In this document: piece by piece, positions 19,962-27,783 of the stretch
Layout: every line of letters begins with the position of its first letter
Position numbering within the stretch: the stretch's first letter is position 1
The notes under the pieces: model-generated
What the model saw: only the letters and a program-made list of their open reading frames with translations
Databases searched by the model: none
What the model was told of the DNA's origin: nothing
Assembly (NCBI RefSeq): GCF_004514425.2
Contig: NZ_MYFN02000012.1
Coordinates: 106,913 to 170,912, forward strand
Direction: 5' to 3'
DNA length: 64,000 nt
DNA from: Shinella sumterensis
Lineage (GTDB): Bacteria > Pseudomonadota > Alphaproteobacteria > Rhizobiales > Rhizobiaceae
Program-made: the position numbers and the translations under genes

Positions 19962-20804
19962 TCAGAAGTTGACATCATCCATGTCGTCGCCTGAGCAATC
20001 GGCATCGTCGGTAAGGGTGTCCCCGAACCATTCGTTCCGCTCCTCATTCTCTCCAAAGAAGTAGTCTGCCAAGTCCTTGAAGCGTTTGTCGCCAATGGCC
20101 TCAAGGATTGCGGTATCGACCGCCCAACCATCCCGTAAGATCGCCTTCTCTGGCCTCTTACGTCTGTCGATGACATCGCGGATTTCAGAGACTAGGATTG
20201 CAATCTCCCGCTCCCTTCGAGCGTCGGTCATTTCCGAACCATCGCGATCTTCTGAATGACCAGAGCGGTCCCGCCCCCATTCTCCTGTAGGCTCCTGCCC
20301 CGCTTTGACCATCTCGGTCCATCGGCTGCGCATATAGTTGACTGTACGGGCCGACACGCTGGCCAAGCCGACAATCTCCTTGCGGGTATAGGGTGGCTGG
20401 ACTGGCTCCCTTACCAGCCTCCATGCGGCGTCCGTCCTCTCTGTCTGGCTGAGGGGAAGGACATGCTTTGCATTAGCTCCCAGAGCCGCCAGCAACGCCG
20501 TCCGACGATCACAATGAAGTATGATGGCAGGGACGCCCTTCTTCCATCCCACGGCCTTGTATGCCGCTAGACGATGCTCGCCATCGATGAGGACGAGAGC
20601 AGCATTCCCGTCTTCGCTGTCGCGCCATAGAAGGACCGGATCAAGCGCCTTGCCGGTCTTCCTTAAATGGCCCGCAAGGTCAGCCTTATGGTACTTGTCG
20701 AGCTTGCCCCAGCGGAACTTGAAGTGATCCGTCTGGTTGATCCGCTCGATGGCGACCGTGGCTCTCTTGCGAAGGGTGGCGGGGTTTCCCGCGCCCCCGC
20801 TCAT
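19962..20804 (-). CDS. ParB N-terminal-domain protein of the island
   Basis: A 280-residue protein with a ParB/Srx-type fold: residues 15-35 (VAIERINQTDHFKFRW), then LVLIDGEHRLAAYKAVGW with the characteristic DGEHR box at 74-78. A helix-turn-helix-like segment follows (TRKEIVGLASVSARTVNYMRSRW, about 140-162), and the C-terminal third ends very acidic (DDADCSGDDMDDVNF). It starts inside the stop of the HNH-like gene (ATGA overlap). No ParA is present, so plasmid-type partition is unlikely; a DNA-binding or regulatory role in the element is inferred. Confidence 0.75.
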   Translation of the reverse strand: MSGGAGNPATLRKRATVAIERINQTDHFKFRWGKLDKYHKADLAGHLRKTGKALDPVLLWRDSEDGNAALVLIDGEHRLAAYKAVGWKKGVPAIILHCDRRTALLAALGANAKHVLPLSQTERTDAAWRLVREPVQPPYTRKEIVGLASVSARTVNYMRSRWTEMVKAGQEPTGEWGRDRSGHSEDRDGSEMTDARREREIAILVSEIRDVIDRRKRPEKAILRDGWAVDTAILEAIGDKRFKDLADYFFGENEERNEWFGDTLTDDADCSGDDMDDVNF

Positions 20805-21238
20805 ATTGCGACTTCCATTTCTGAGATCGTCGCTATCTGGCCGTCACACCTCTTGGCCGACCCACGCCGACTTCTGAGATTGCTGGCTCTAAGGTCGAGC
20901 CTATCCCCATTTGCATAGCGGACGATCTTCCCTCGTCCCGCGTCGGTGATCAGTCTTGCGACCTGAACCAAAGTGGGCTTGCCGGTAGCGCTCGCTAGGC
21001 TCCAGCATCGGACATAGGAGTTACCGTGTCCGTTGTCGTTCAAGAACCAGACGCCCGTGGCTCTGCCCGCCGTCGCTCTTTGATACGACGCTTCGTCAAT
21101 GACCGCGTATCTCTTCCTCTTGCTGTCCAAGGGCACCCGAAGGCACCGCTGGCCGAACTCGTCAATAAACGGGATAGGCTGTCTTTCCTGTGCCAGTCTG
21201 CTTCTTTCGGACACGGTCCTTGCTGCTTCTGCTCTCAT
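20801..21238 (-). CDS. HNH/AP2-like small protein, unknown function
   Basis: A 145-residue product. The start at 21238 is chosen because AAAGGA lies just upstream of this ATG, whereas the earlier ATG at 21256 has none. The C-terminal part GKIVRYANGDRLDLRASNLR has the NGDRLDxRxSNLR pattern of HNH and AP2-type mobile-element DNA-binding proteins, but the usual first histidine (HHIDG) is replaced by RYANG, so nuclease activity is doubtful. Translationally coupled to the ParB-like gene. Confidence 0.6.
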   Translation of the reverse strand: MRAEAARTVSERSRLAQERQPIPFIDEFGQRCLRVPLDSKRKRYAVIDEASYQRATAGRATGVWFLNDNGHGNSYVRCWSLASATGKPTLVQVARLITDAGRGKIVRYANGDRLDLRASNLRSRRGSAKRCDGQIATISEMEVAI

Positions 21239-21617
21239 GAGCTTTTCCTTTCGCATAAAATGAAAAAGGCCCTCCGAGGGGTTCTCGGAAGGCCACTGTG
21301 GTGGATTGATGATGTGGTTATTGAAGGCGGTTGCTAGGTCGCCATTAGGCGCCCGATAGACATGGGATATGTGAACCGGGAATTAGTTCTAATGAACGGC
21401 CTAATGGATTGAGGCTCGCTCGTCAGAGAGATGATGTGGTTTGGTTCTATTGTGCGGCGTATTGCAGTCAGCCCCAAAACACAGGGGTGATTGAGGGAGA
21501 TGATCGCGCCTGATTTCTAGTGGGCGGGGTAAGGGGCGACTTGTCCTAAAGCATCCTAAAAGGGTCCGGCTGCGGATTGTCCTGATAGGGGAAGTTTCGC
21601 TTTTCTAGTGGACGTGG
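21239..21617. other. Intergenic region between the HNH-like gene and the ars operon end
   Basis: Holds the minus-strand terminator at 21263-21294 and two pairs of short direct repeats: GATGATGTGGTT at 21308-21319 and 21430-21441, and TTTCTAGTGG at 21514-21523 and 21602-21611. No supported gene. It must contain the leftward promoter of the HNH-like/ParB-like pair, possibly with these repeats as operators. Confidence 0.45.
21263..21294 (-). terminator. Intrinsic terminator at the end of the ars operon
   Basis: On the minus strand the stem GGCCTTCCGAG, loop AACCC, CTCGGAGGGCC (one mismatch in 11 pairs) is followed by TTTTTCATTTTA. It lies about 320 bp past the MFS stop and only 25 bp before the HNH-like start, so it may also act as an attenuator in that leader. 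Confidence 0.75.
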
Positions 21618-22811
21618 TTATCGTCGCCGCTGCACCCATCCAATCAGAACAAAGGCCGCAACCGCTGCCGCCCCGATGCCGGAAATGATAACAATCGACG
21701 CCAGCGTTCCGAGGTTCGACATGGCGAGGGCGAAGACGAAGGGCGCACTGGCGGAAACGATAAGCCGAGCCGACATGACCTTTCCTTGCAGTCGCCCATA
21801 TCCTTCACTGCCGAACAACGACAGCGGGAGCGTTCCGGAGACGATGCTGAACAGCCCGTTCCCGAACCCGAATAGGACCGCAAAGACCATTGCTCCAGCC
21901 GTAGCGGGGGAAGTAGCGGCAAGAACCAGCCCCGAAAGGGCCATGAGCGCGGCGGCTATGATGGCCAACGTAAGCGGCGGGAGGCCTTTCCCTAGCACCA
22001 TGTTGATCAACCGGCTGGCAACTTGTGCAGGGCCGAACAGTGTCCCAACCAGTGCAGCAGAAGCGCCAAGCCCGAGACCGGATAGCAGCGGCACCATATG
22101 GACAAGCACCGCTGAGCCTACGAGCGATTGGAGCGCAAAGGCTGTCACCATCATAACGAAGCCAGTCTTCCGGGCATCGGGGGAAAGCGATCCCGCTACC
22201 GCATGGGTGGTCTTATGGGCGTCGCCGTTCTTCTTCCGTTGCGTGGCTGTATGGGCCAGCCAAGCATGGATGGGGAGGCAAACCAGAAGATTGAGGCCAG
22301 CGAATACGAGATAGACGCTCTGCCACGACAAGTGCGCGTGAAGGGCGCTTGTGATTGGCCAGAAGATTGTCGATGCGAAACCGGCGATCAGCGTCAAATA
22401 CGTGATGCTTCGTTGCGCGGTGGCAGGACCGATCTGGACCAGCAAGGCGAACGCCGCCCCATACTGCACCAGATTGGCAGACACCTCGACCGCAATCAGC
22501 GTCAACGTGAACGTGGTTCGATCAGGTGCCAGGGCGCATCCTATCAACGCCACTGCGGCAACGAGAGAGCCAAACGTCATTACCCTGCCAGCGCCGAACC
22601 GATCTATCCAGCGGCCAAGCCAAGGGGCAACAAGCCCGCCGACAAGCAGTGCAGCGGAGAGAACTCCGAAGACCCACTCCACGGACCATTCAAAGTCCCT
22701 CGCCATGTCAGGCGCGAGGATGCTGAAACTGTAATAGAGGCTTCCGTAGCCGATGATCTGGGTGATGCCGAGGCCGAGGACGGCTCCAAGGGGAAACCGT
22801 TCCGGGGTCAT
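21618..22811 (-). CDS. MFS transporter of the arsenic operon (ArsK-like candidate)
   Basis: A 397-residue major facilitator protein with about 12 hydrophobic helices, the MFS loop motif [12 protein letters not shown] after helix 2 and a polar central loop ([11 protein letters not shown], about 200). It is the last gene of arsR-acr3-arsC-arsH and overlaps arsH by 4 bp. MFS proteins at this place include ArsK, an efflux pump for trivalent arsenicals described in Agrobacterium. ArsJ is less likely because no glyceraldehyde-phosphate dehydrogenase partner is present. The specificity is inferred from context. Confidence 0.8.
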   Translation of the reverse strand: MTPERFPLGAVLGLGITQIIGYGSLYYSFSILAPDMARDFEWSVEWVFGVLSAALLVGGLVAPWLGRWIDRFGAGRVMTFGSLVAAVALIGCALAPDRTTFTLTLIAVEVSANLVQYGAAFALLVQIGPATAQRSITYLTLIAGFASTIFWPITSALHAHLSWQSVYLVFAGLNLLVCLPIHAWLAHTATQRKKNGDAHKTTHAVAGSLSPDARKTGFVMMVTAFALQSLVGSAVLVHMVPLLSGLGLGASAALVGTLFGPAQVASRLINMVLGKGLPPLTLAIIAAALMALSGLVLAATSPATAGAMVFAVLFGFGNGLFSIVSGTLPLSLFGSEGYGRLQGKVMSARLIVSASAPFVFALAMSNLGTLASIVIISGIGAAAVAAFVLIGWVQRRR

Positions 22812-23515
22812 ATGGACTTGAGCGCCACGCGTTGCTCTAGCTTCTCCGCATCTTCTTTCCGCTCGCTGTAGCGGTCAACTAGATAGGCAGAAGCGCCCCT
22901 TGTCAGCAGCGTGAACTTCACAAGCTCCTCGCAAACGTCCACCACGCGGTCATAGAATGGCGAAGGCTTCATTCTGCCACTGGCGTCAAACTCCTGATAC
23001 GCCTTTGATACCGACGACTGGTTTGGGATGGTGATCATCCGCATCCAACGCCCGAGAACGCGCATCTGATTGACTGCGTTGAACGACTGAGAGCCGCCCG
23101 AGACTTCCATCACCGCGAGGGTCTTGCCCTGTGTGGGGCGAACCGAACCGATGGCAAGCGGTATCCAATCAATCTGCGCCTTCATAACGCCGGTCATTGC
23201 GCCGTGGCGCTCTGGACTGACCCATACTTGTCCCTCTGACCATTCCGACAGTTCGCGAAGCTCCTGCACCTTGGGATGGCTTGCCGGTTCCTCGTCAGGC
23301 AGAGGGAGGCCCTTCGGGTCATATATGCGCACTTCGCAGCCGAAATGCTCCAGCAACCTCCGCGCCTCTTGGGCGAGCAGCCGACTATATGAGACCTCGC
23401 GAAGCGAGCCATAGAGGATCAAGATGCGTGGCTTGTGGTTCGCATACGGTGGGCGTAGCGCCTCAAGATCGGGCTGCTGTAGGTGGTCGAGCGAAGCTGC
23501 GGGCAGATCAGACAA
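22808..23515 (-). CDS. arsH: Arsenical resistance protein ArsH (NADPH-dependent FMN reductase)
   Basis: Flavodoxin-like NADPH:FMN oxidoreductase that in other bacteria oxidises trivalent organoarsenicals to less toxic pentavalent forms. At 235 residues the FMN-binding loop [19 protein letters not shown] (about 33-51), [22 protein letters not shown] and [18 protein letters not shown] are characteristic of ArsH. Translation appears to start at TTG 23515 inside the arsC coding end (8-bp overlap), with GGGGAAG upstream. Confidence 0.93.
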   Translation of the reverse strand: MSDLPAASLDHLQQPDLEALRPPYANHKPRILILYGSLREVSYSRLLAQEARRLLEHFGCEVRIYDPKGLPLPDEEPASHPKVQELRELSEWSEGQVWVSPERHGAMTGVMKAQIDWIPLAIGSVRPTQGKTLAVMEVSGGSQSFNAVNQMRVLGRWMRMITIPNQSSVSKAYQEFDASGRMKPSPFYDRVVDVCEELVKFTLLTRGASAYLVDRYSERKEDAEKLEQRVALKSI

Positions 23516-23930
23516 TGCGCTTCCCCTGCTCGTTCAATACCTGTTCGCCGTCCTCTTTGGTGAATGGCCCCGTATGCGTATCGGGCAGAATGTCGAGGAC
23601 GACTTCGGATGGTCTGCAAAGGCGCGTCCCTATCTGCGTCACAACAAAAGGCCGGTTTATAAGGATCGGATGCTCAAGCATGGCGTCGAGAAGCTGCGCA
23701 TCGCTCAAGCCCGGATCGTTCAAGCCAAGCTCCCCGTACGGCGTTCCCTTTTCCCGAATGGCCTCCCTCACAGACAACCCTGCATCAGCGATCATGGAGG
23801 CGAGTTGGTCCCGTGACGGTGGCTCTTTCAGATACTCAATGACTGTCGGCTCAATTCCCGCATGGCGGATCAGGGCCAAGGTGTTGCGAGAGGTTCCGCA
23901 TTCGGGGTTGTGGTAGATGGTGGCGTCCAT
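23508..23930 (-). CDS. arsC: Arsenate reductase ArsC (glutaredoxin-coupled type)
   Basis: Reduces arsenate to arsenite for export by Acr3. The 140 residues begin [16 protein letters not shown] with catalytic Cys11, followed by [13 protein letters not shown], an Arg-rich region and [12 protein letters not shown] with the third active-site arginine. The start 23930 is chosen because GAGG lies 7 bp upstream; an ATG six bases earlier is too close to it. It begins 2 bp after the acr3 stop. Confidence 0.94.
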   Translation of the reverse strand: MDATIYHNPECGTSRNTLALIRHAGIEPTVIEYLKEPPSRDQLASMIADAGLSVREAIREKGTPYGELGLNDPGLSDAQLLDAMLEHPILINRPFVVTQIGTRLCRPSEVVLDILPDTHTGPFTKEDGEQVLNEQGKRIV

Positions 23931-23932
23931 TT

Positions 23933-24979
23933 TCATGCCTCTTTGGAATTGATGGAATGAGTGCCAGTGCGCACCCGATGGCCTCGCTCGTACCAACCCT
24001 TGCTACGATTGACGATCCAGACGACAGACAGCATGACAGGCACCTCTACGAGGACACCGACGACCGTTGCGAGTGCAGCGCCCGACTTGAAGCCGAACAA
24101 GCTGATTGCAGCAGCGACAGCCAATTCGAAGAAATTAGAGGCACCGATCAGAGTCGATGGACCAGCAACGCAATGCTCCTCACCGCTCCAGCGGTTGAGT
24201 AGGTAGGCCAGCCCCGCATTGAAGTAGACTTGGATCAGGATAGGGACGGCCAGCAGCGCAATGATAGTCGGCTGCGCAATGATCTGCTCTCCTTGAAAGC
24301 CGAACAGCATGACCAAAGTTGCCAGTAGTGCGATCAGCGAGACCGGTTGCAGCGTTTCGGCCAGCCGATTGGCGTCGGTAAGGCGGCGCAGGACTTGGGA
24401 CACGATCACCGGAAGGACAATATACAGGACCACCGAAAGGGTCAGGGTGTCCCATGGCACGGTGATTGCGGACAGCCCGAGCAGGAGGCCAACGACCGGC
24501 GCGAATGCCACAACCATGATCGCGTCGTTCAAGGCGACTTGCGAGAGAGTGAAGTGGGGCTCTCCTTTGGTCAGATTGGACCAGACAAACACCATTGCGG
24601 TACAAGGTGCGGCGGCAAGGATGATAAGGCCCGCGACATAGAAGTCGATCTGATCTGCTGGCAGGTATGGTCGGAACAGCCAGCCGACGAACAGCCAGCC
24701 AAGGAGCGCCATGGAAAACGGCTTGATCGCCCAATTGACAAAGACTGTCACGCCGATGCCCCGCCAATAGCGACCAACTTTCCCGAGTGCCGAGAAGTCG
24801 ATCTTCATCAGCATAGGAATGATCATTAGCCAGATCAGGACCGCCATGGGCAAATTGACATTCGCGACCTCCAGCGCCCCTATCGCGTGGAAAGTGGATG
24901 GCATGAAGTGGCCAAGCGCGACCCCTACGATGATGCAGAGACCAACCCAAACGGTCAGGTAGCGTTCAAACAGCGACAT
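23933..24979 (-). CDS. acr3: Arsenite efflux transporter Acr3
   Basis: Ten-helix arsenite/proton antiporter of the ACR3 family (bile acid/arsenite superfamily), 348 residues. The essential cysteine is Cys126 in LAAAPCTAMVFVWSNL and the conserved glutamate is in GVLVEVPVMLS near residue 312. It follows arsR by 9 bp with GAGGAA as ribosome site. Together with ArsC it gives arsenate and arsenite resistance. Confidence 0.95.
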   Translation of the reverse strand: MSLFERYLTVWVGLCIIVGVALGHFMPSTFHAIGALEVANVNLPMAVLIWLMIIPMLMKIDFSALGKVGRYWRGIGVTVFVNWAIKPFSMALLGWLFVGWLFRPYLPADQIDFYVAGLIILAAAPCTAMVFVWSNLTKGEPHFTLSQVALNDAIMVVAFAPVVGLLLGLSAITVPWDTLTLSVVLYIVLPVIVSQVLRRLTDANRLAETLQPVSLIALLATLVMLFGFQGEQIIAQPTIIALLAVPILIQVYFNAGLAYLLNRWSGEEHCVAGPSTLIGASNFFELAVAAAISLFGFKSGAALATVVGVLVEVPVMLSVVWIVNRSKGWYERGHRVRTGTHSINSKEA

Positions 24980-24988
24980 CCCGGTTCC

Positions 24989-25339
24989 TCACTGCACATT
25001 CTGGACTGGAGCGCAGCAAGCGGCGATGTCGGCGGCAGGAGCGCAAATCTCGGGATGGCCCGCGCAGCAGTCCTCCATGAGAAACCGCACGAGACCCCCA
25101 AGCGCCTCGTAGTTGGCGAAGGAGATAATAGAGCGGGAAACACGCTTCTGAGTGATCAAGCCGGATCGCTCCAGTTCTTTGAGGTGGAATGAGACATTCG
25201 ACGGCGAAAGGCCGGTTTTCTCTGCGACCATTCCCGCTGCCATTCCTTCCGGTCCCGCCACCACGAGCATTCGAACAATTTGGAGCCGGGTTTCCTGCGA
25301 GAGCGCGGCGAACGATGTCAGGGCTTGACGCTGATCCAT
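24989..25339 (-). CDS. arsR: ArsR/SmtB family arsenic-responsive repressor
   Basis: Winged-helix repressor of the ars operon, 116 residues, with recognition helix region KTGLSPSNVSFHLKELERSG (41-60). Trivalent arsenic would bind C-terminal cysteines, which here are Cys91, Cys92, Cys99, Cys108 and Cys109 (EDCCAGHPEIC and IAACCAP). This matches the C-terminal-site type, as in Acidithiobacillus ferrooxidans ArsR, and not the E. coli helix-4 type; the extra CC pair at 108-109 is unusual. Its operator lies over its own ribosome site. Confidence 0.93.
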   Translation of the reverse strand: MDQRQALTSFAALSQETRLQIVRMLVVAGPEGMAAGMVAEKTGLSPSNVSFHLKELERSGLITQKRVSRSIISFANYEALGGLVRFLMEDCCAGHPEICAPAADIAACCAPVQNVQ

Positions 25340-25340
25340 A

Positions 25341-25366
25341 TTTCAATGATCCTTGAACTATTGAAA
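25341..25366. promoter_or_regulatory. ArsR operator in the arsR / DUF6428 divergent promoter
   Basis: An inverted repeat TTTCAAT (25341-25347), 12-bp spacer, ATTGAAA (25360-25366) occupies the 41-bp gap between the two divergent starts. One arm is one base from the arsR ATG, and the arsR ribosome site (AAGGA on the minus strand) is inside the spacer, so one bound dimer could silence both directions. Assigned by position and symmetry. Confidence 0.75.
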
Positions 25367-25380
25367 CGGGAGTAACGCAG

Positions 25381-25908
25381 ATGACCGCTCACGACAAGCC
25401 CCTTTTGCAGTCCGCTACCGACATCAGCTTAGGCAAACTATTAGGCACGCTCGACAACGCCAAAGAGATGCCCCTTGTCTTCACCTATGATGGCGGAAGG
25501 ATCAGAGGCGGCTACCACGTCACTGAGGTCAAGGCGGGTCAGTTCGCGGCGCTTGACTGCGGCGCTAACCCCGAAGCATGGACGGAGATATTCGTGCAGC
25601 TATGGGATATTGACGAGGACGGTCGCACTCACATGCCATCCGGGAAGTTCTCCGCTATCATCCGCAAAGTGTCCGAGCATGTCAGCCTTGAAAGCTCCGC
25701 ACGATTGACGTTCGAAGTTAGCGACGGAGTGCAGCCGATGCGGCTCTATTGCGCAGACAGCCCAACCGTTTCAGGCGACACTCTGGAAGTCCGCCTCGCA
25801 CCTCGTGCTGCCAGTTGCAAGCCGCGTGACAGGTGGTTGGCGCAACAGACTACGAAGGCAGATGGCTCTTGCTGCGGGGAACAGAAGACGTCCTCATGCT
25901 GCACTTGA
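25381..25908 (+). CDS. DUF6428-type arsenic-associated protein with cysteine tail
   Basis: A 175-residue soluble protein transcribed divergently from arsR across a shared operator. The body (about 15-150) has mixed beta content, for example MPLVFTYDGGRIRGGYHVTEV, TEIFVQLWDIDEDGRTHMP and ARLTFEVSDGVQPMRLYCAD. The C-terminus carries a vicinal cysteine tail GSCCGEQKTSSCCT, which looks like a soft-metal or arsenite-binding site. It resembles proteins filed as DUF6428 that neighbour arsR genes. A role as arsenic chaperone or sensor is inferred; no catalytic motif is seen. Confidence 0.8.
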   Translation: MTAHDKPLLQSATDISLGKLLGTLDNAKEMPLVFTYDGGRIRGGYHVTEVKAGQFAALDCGANPEAWTEIFVQLWDIDEDGRTHMPSGKFSAIIRKVSEHVSLESSARLTFEVSDGVQPMRLYCADSPTVSGDTLEVRLAPRAASCKPRDRWLAQQTTKADGSCCGEQKTSSCCT

Positions 25909-26258
25909 GGGGAACAAGCGCGGAAACGAGTGGCGCTTTGGGGGAAACAGATAGGGACGCAGGGATGACGGTAGGCGACACCGAACGCGAATGGCGGGAA
26001 GTATCAGAAAGTAAATCTGACTGATTTTTGAGACGTCATTTCCTTAAAGGGGTGGTAATCGGCCAACAGTAGAAATCACTCTTTTCCCATTTATAGCCTT
26101 AGCAACGCATTCGCATATCGCATCCAATTTTCGTGAATTTAGATGATCTACGCGCACCAACCCTAATTTCTACTTAGACTGTTTTTTACCGAAAATCGCA
26201 CTGATCTTATATATTCTATCAGCGATCGACATGATTATTTTTGCTTTGCCTCGCTAGA
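25909..26258. other. AT-rich intergenic stretch of the island
   Basis: About 350 bases visibly poorer in GC than the surroundings, with runs such as TTATATATTCTATC (26209-26222). It lies between two converging units (DUF6428 rightward, recombinase and peptide leftward). No supported gene, RNA or terminator hairpin was found. Confidence 0.4.
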
Positions 26259-26354
26259 TCATTGCCGGAAGAACGTCTCCCAGACGCCGATGACCCCCGC
26301 AATGGTCATGCCGCCTATGACCAGCCAATGCAAAACTTGAACCGCCGCTTCCAT
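26259..26354 (-). CDS. 31-residue membrane peptide coupled to the serine recombinase
   Basis: A small frame starting 2 bp after the recombinase stop. The sequence GGAGGCATAAGGATG puts a perfect ribosome site inside the last recombinase codons, so translation is probably coupled. The peptide begins MEAAVQVLHWLVIGG, continues as one hydrophobic span (about 5-24) and ends WETFFRQ. Function unknown; single-span peptides of this size include toxins and membrane regulators, but nothing here decides. Confidence 0.55.
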   Translation of the reverse strand: MEAAVQVLHWLVIGGMTIAGVIGVWETFFRQ

Positions 26355-26356
26355 CC

Positions 26357-26980
26357 TTATGCCTCCTGTGCGGAAGCAATGCGCTTCGCCAGTCGAGATA
26401 GTGTCGAGCGCGAGCATCCTGTGGCGCTGACGATATTGTTCCAGCTTTGGCCAGACTTGAGCATGGCGATGATTGCCTCGTTCCGCTTGGCGTCCTCAGG
26501 GCGACCCCGATAAACTCCATCGGACTTGGCCTTATCAATGCCCTGTCGCTGCCTCCTACGGCGATCCTCGTAGTCCTTACGTGCGATAGCGGCCAGCATG
26601 TCGAGCATCATGCCGTTGATTGCATCCAGCATTCGGCTTGTGAAGTCGTCTCCCGAGTTTGCCAACTGGTAGGAGGTGGGAAGATCAAGGGCGACAACCC
26701 GAACGCGCTTAGCGGTGATTTCAGCTTTGAGCTTCGCCCAATCCTCAGCGTTGAGGCGGCTAAGGCGGTCAACTTGCTCGACCAGTAGGACGTCGCCGGG
26801 ATGGCAGTCGGAAAGCAGCCTAAACAGCTCAGGGCGAGCCAAGGAAGCGCCGCTCTCATTCTCAACATACCAAGACGCCACTTTCAGACCGCGCTCGTCA
26901 GCAAAGCTCTGGAGGTCGTTTCTGGCGCGGCTCGCATCTTGCTCTTTTGTGCTGGCGCGAAGGTAGGCTCTGGTAAGCAT
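26357..26980 (-). CDS. Serine recombinase (resolvase/invertase family)
   Basis: A 207-residue small serine recombinase. The N-terminal catalytic domain has YLRASTKEQDASRARNDL with nucleophile Ser10 and Arg8, VEQVDRLSRLNAEDW, and a long helix E region around 115-140 (FTSRMLDAINGMMLDMLAAIA). A C-terminal helix-turn-helix reads MLKSGQSWNNIVSATGCSRSTLSRLAKR. It could resolve, invert or excise DNA within or near the element. Repeated GGTTC/GAACC half-sites lie just upstream. Confidence 0.92.
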   Translation of the reverse strand: MLTRAYLRASTKEQDASRARNDLQSFADERGLKVASWYVENESGASLARPELFRLLSDCHPGDVLLVEQVDRLSRLNAEDWAKLKAEITAKRVRVVALDLPTSYQLANSGDDFTSRMLDAINGMMLDMLAAIARKDYEDRRRRQRQGIDKAKSDGVYRGRPEDAKRNEAIIAMLKSGQSWNNIVSATGCSRSTLSRLAKRIASAQEA

Positions 26981-26982
26981 CT

Positions 26983-27073
26983 GGAACCCTTAGTTCGTTT
27001 TAGGTGGTTCGCTTATCATCGGTTCTATTTGGGCTGTCAATAGGTAATTATCGAACCATCATTTTCGTGGTTC
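26983..27073. promoter_or_regulatory. Candidate res/recombination site of the serine recombinase
   Basis: Five copies of a pentamer in two orientations precede the recombinase: GAACC at 26984-26988, GGTTC at 27006-27010, GGTTC at 27021-27025, GAACC at 27053-27057 and GGTTC at 27069-27073. The outer pair around 27006-27057 reads GGTTCG...CGAACC as an inverted repeat. Multi-copy inverted half-sites next to the gene are usual for resolvase res sites that also repress the promoter. Inferred. Confidence 0.45.
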
Positions 27074-27150
27074 TCTTGATGCGCACCCAAATGAACGCCT
27101 GTGGGCGCACCCCTTCGGTCCATTGTGGGCACCGGCTCCGTCCGCATAAG

Positions 27151-27681
27151 ATGCGGGGGATTAGGCAGGTAGGGGGACGGAACTTGCGCAACTTTATAGC
27201 CGATGGCCTTGCGTGGTCAGCGCAACGCTATGATGCGCTTGAGGGTTATGTGACACGCACTCTGTACGGTCGCATTCTCCCATCCGCTTTGGGTAGCCGA
27301 CTGGAACTCATCGCCACCTTTCGAAGGATGGTGAAGCTGTCGGTTCTGATAGCCCTTGCTTTGCTCATCGGGGCGGTCGTTTTCGTCAGCCCCAAGTTGA
27401 TCACGATAAGCGGTATGCTCCTCGACCTAGCCGGTCTGGCTCGCATCTTTATCGATGAGGAATGGGAGGACATCGCCGAGCTATATTCCGACATTGACAA
27501 GTACCCTTATGGCCCGCCCTCTCATGTCACGCGGGAGTTATTCAAGGACGACAATCCCGACGCAATCGGCGAGGTATCCGAGGAGGTCGAAACGATGGCT
27601 CGACATCTCTATTGGCGTAGAGGGTTGGCCCTAGTGCTTTGCGGCTTCGTCCTTCAACTCATCGGCACGGCATTCAGCTAG
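27151..27681 (+). CDS. Two-span membrane protein of the island, unknown function
   Basis: A 176-residue protein with membrane helices at about 61-80 (LSVLIALALLIGAVVFVSP) and near the C-terminus (GLALVLCGFVLQLIGTA). A soluble acidic segment between them contains DEEWEDIAELYSDIDKYPYGPP. The start is uncertain: ATG 27151 is used here, but a TTG at 27184 has a better ribosome site (AGGGGGACGGAAC), and an ATG at 27004 would add 49 residues overlapping the recombinase control region. Not recognised as a family. Confidence 0.55.
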   Translation: MRGIRQVGGRNLRNFIADGLAWSAQRYDALEGYVTRTLYGRILPSALGSRLELIATFRRMVKLSVLIALALLIGAVVFVSPKLITISGMLLDLAGLARIFIDEEWEDIAELYSDIDKYPYGPPSHVTRELFKDDNPDAIGEVSEEVETMARHLYWRRGLALVLCGFVLQLIGTAFS

Positions 27682-27783
27682 AGACGACCGCTTCCGTTGC
27701 GTGCTGTAATAGCCGCCACCCCACCGGGGGGACGCTCGCTTCCGCACTTGTCGAGGTCGATGCCTCGCAAATTTCTGTCAGTT

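Noticed and set aside
21618..22811. ArsJ identity for the MFS gene
   Set aside because: ArsJ works with an adjacent glyceraldehyde-3-phosphate dehydrogenase gene, which is absent; ArsK-like is the better contextual guess.
26254..26538. A 94-codon minus-strand frame overlapping the end of the serine recombinase
   Set aside because: It is out of frame with the recombinase and ends in low-complexity His/Gly residues; the 31-codon frame has the ribosome site and membrane span instead.
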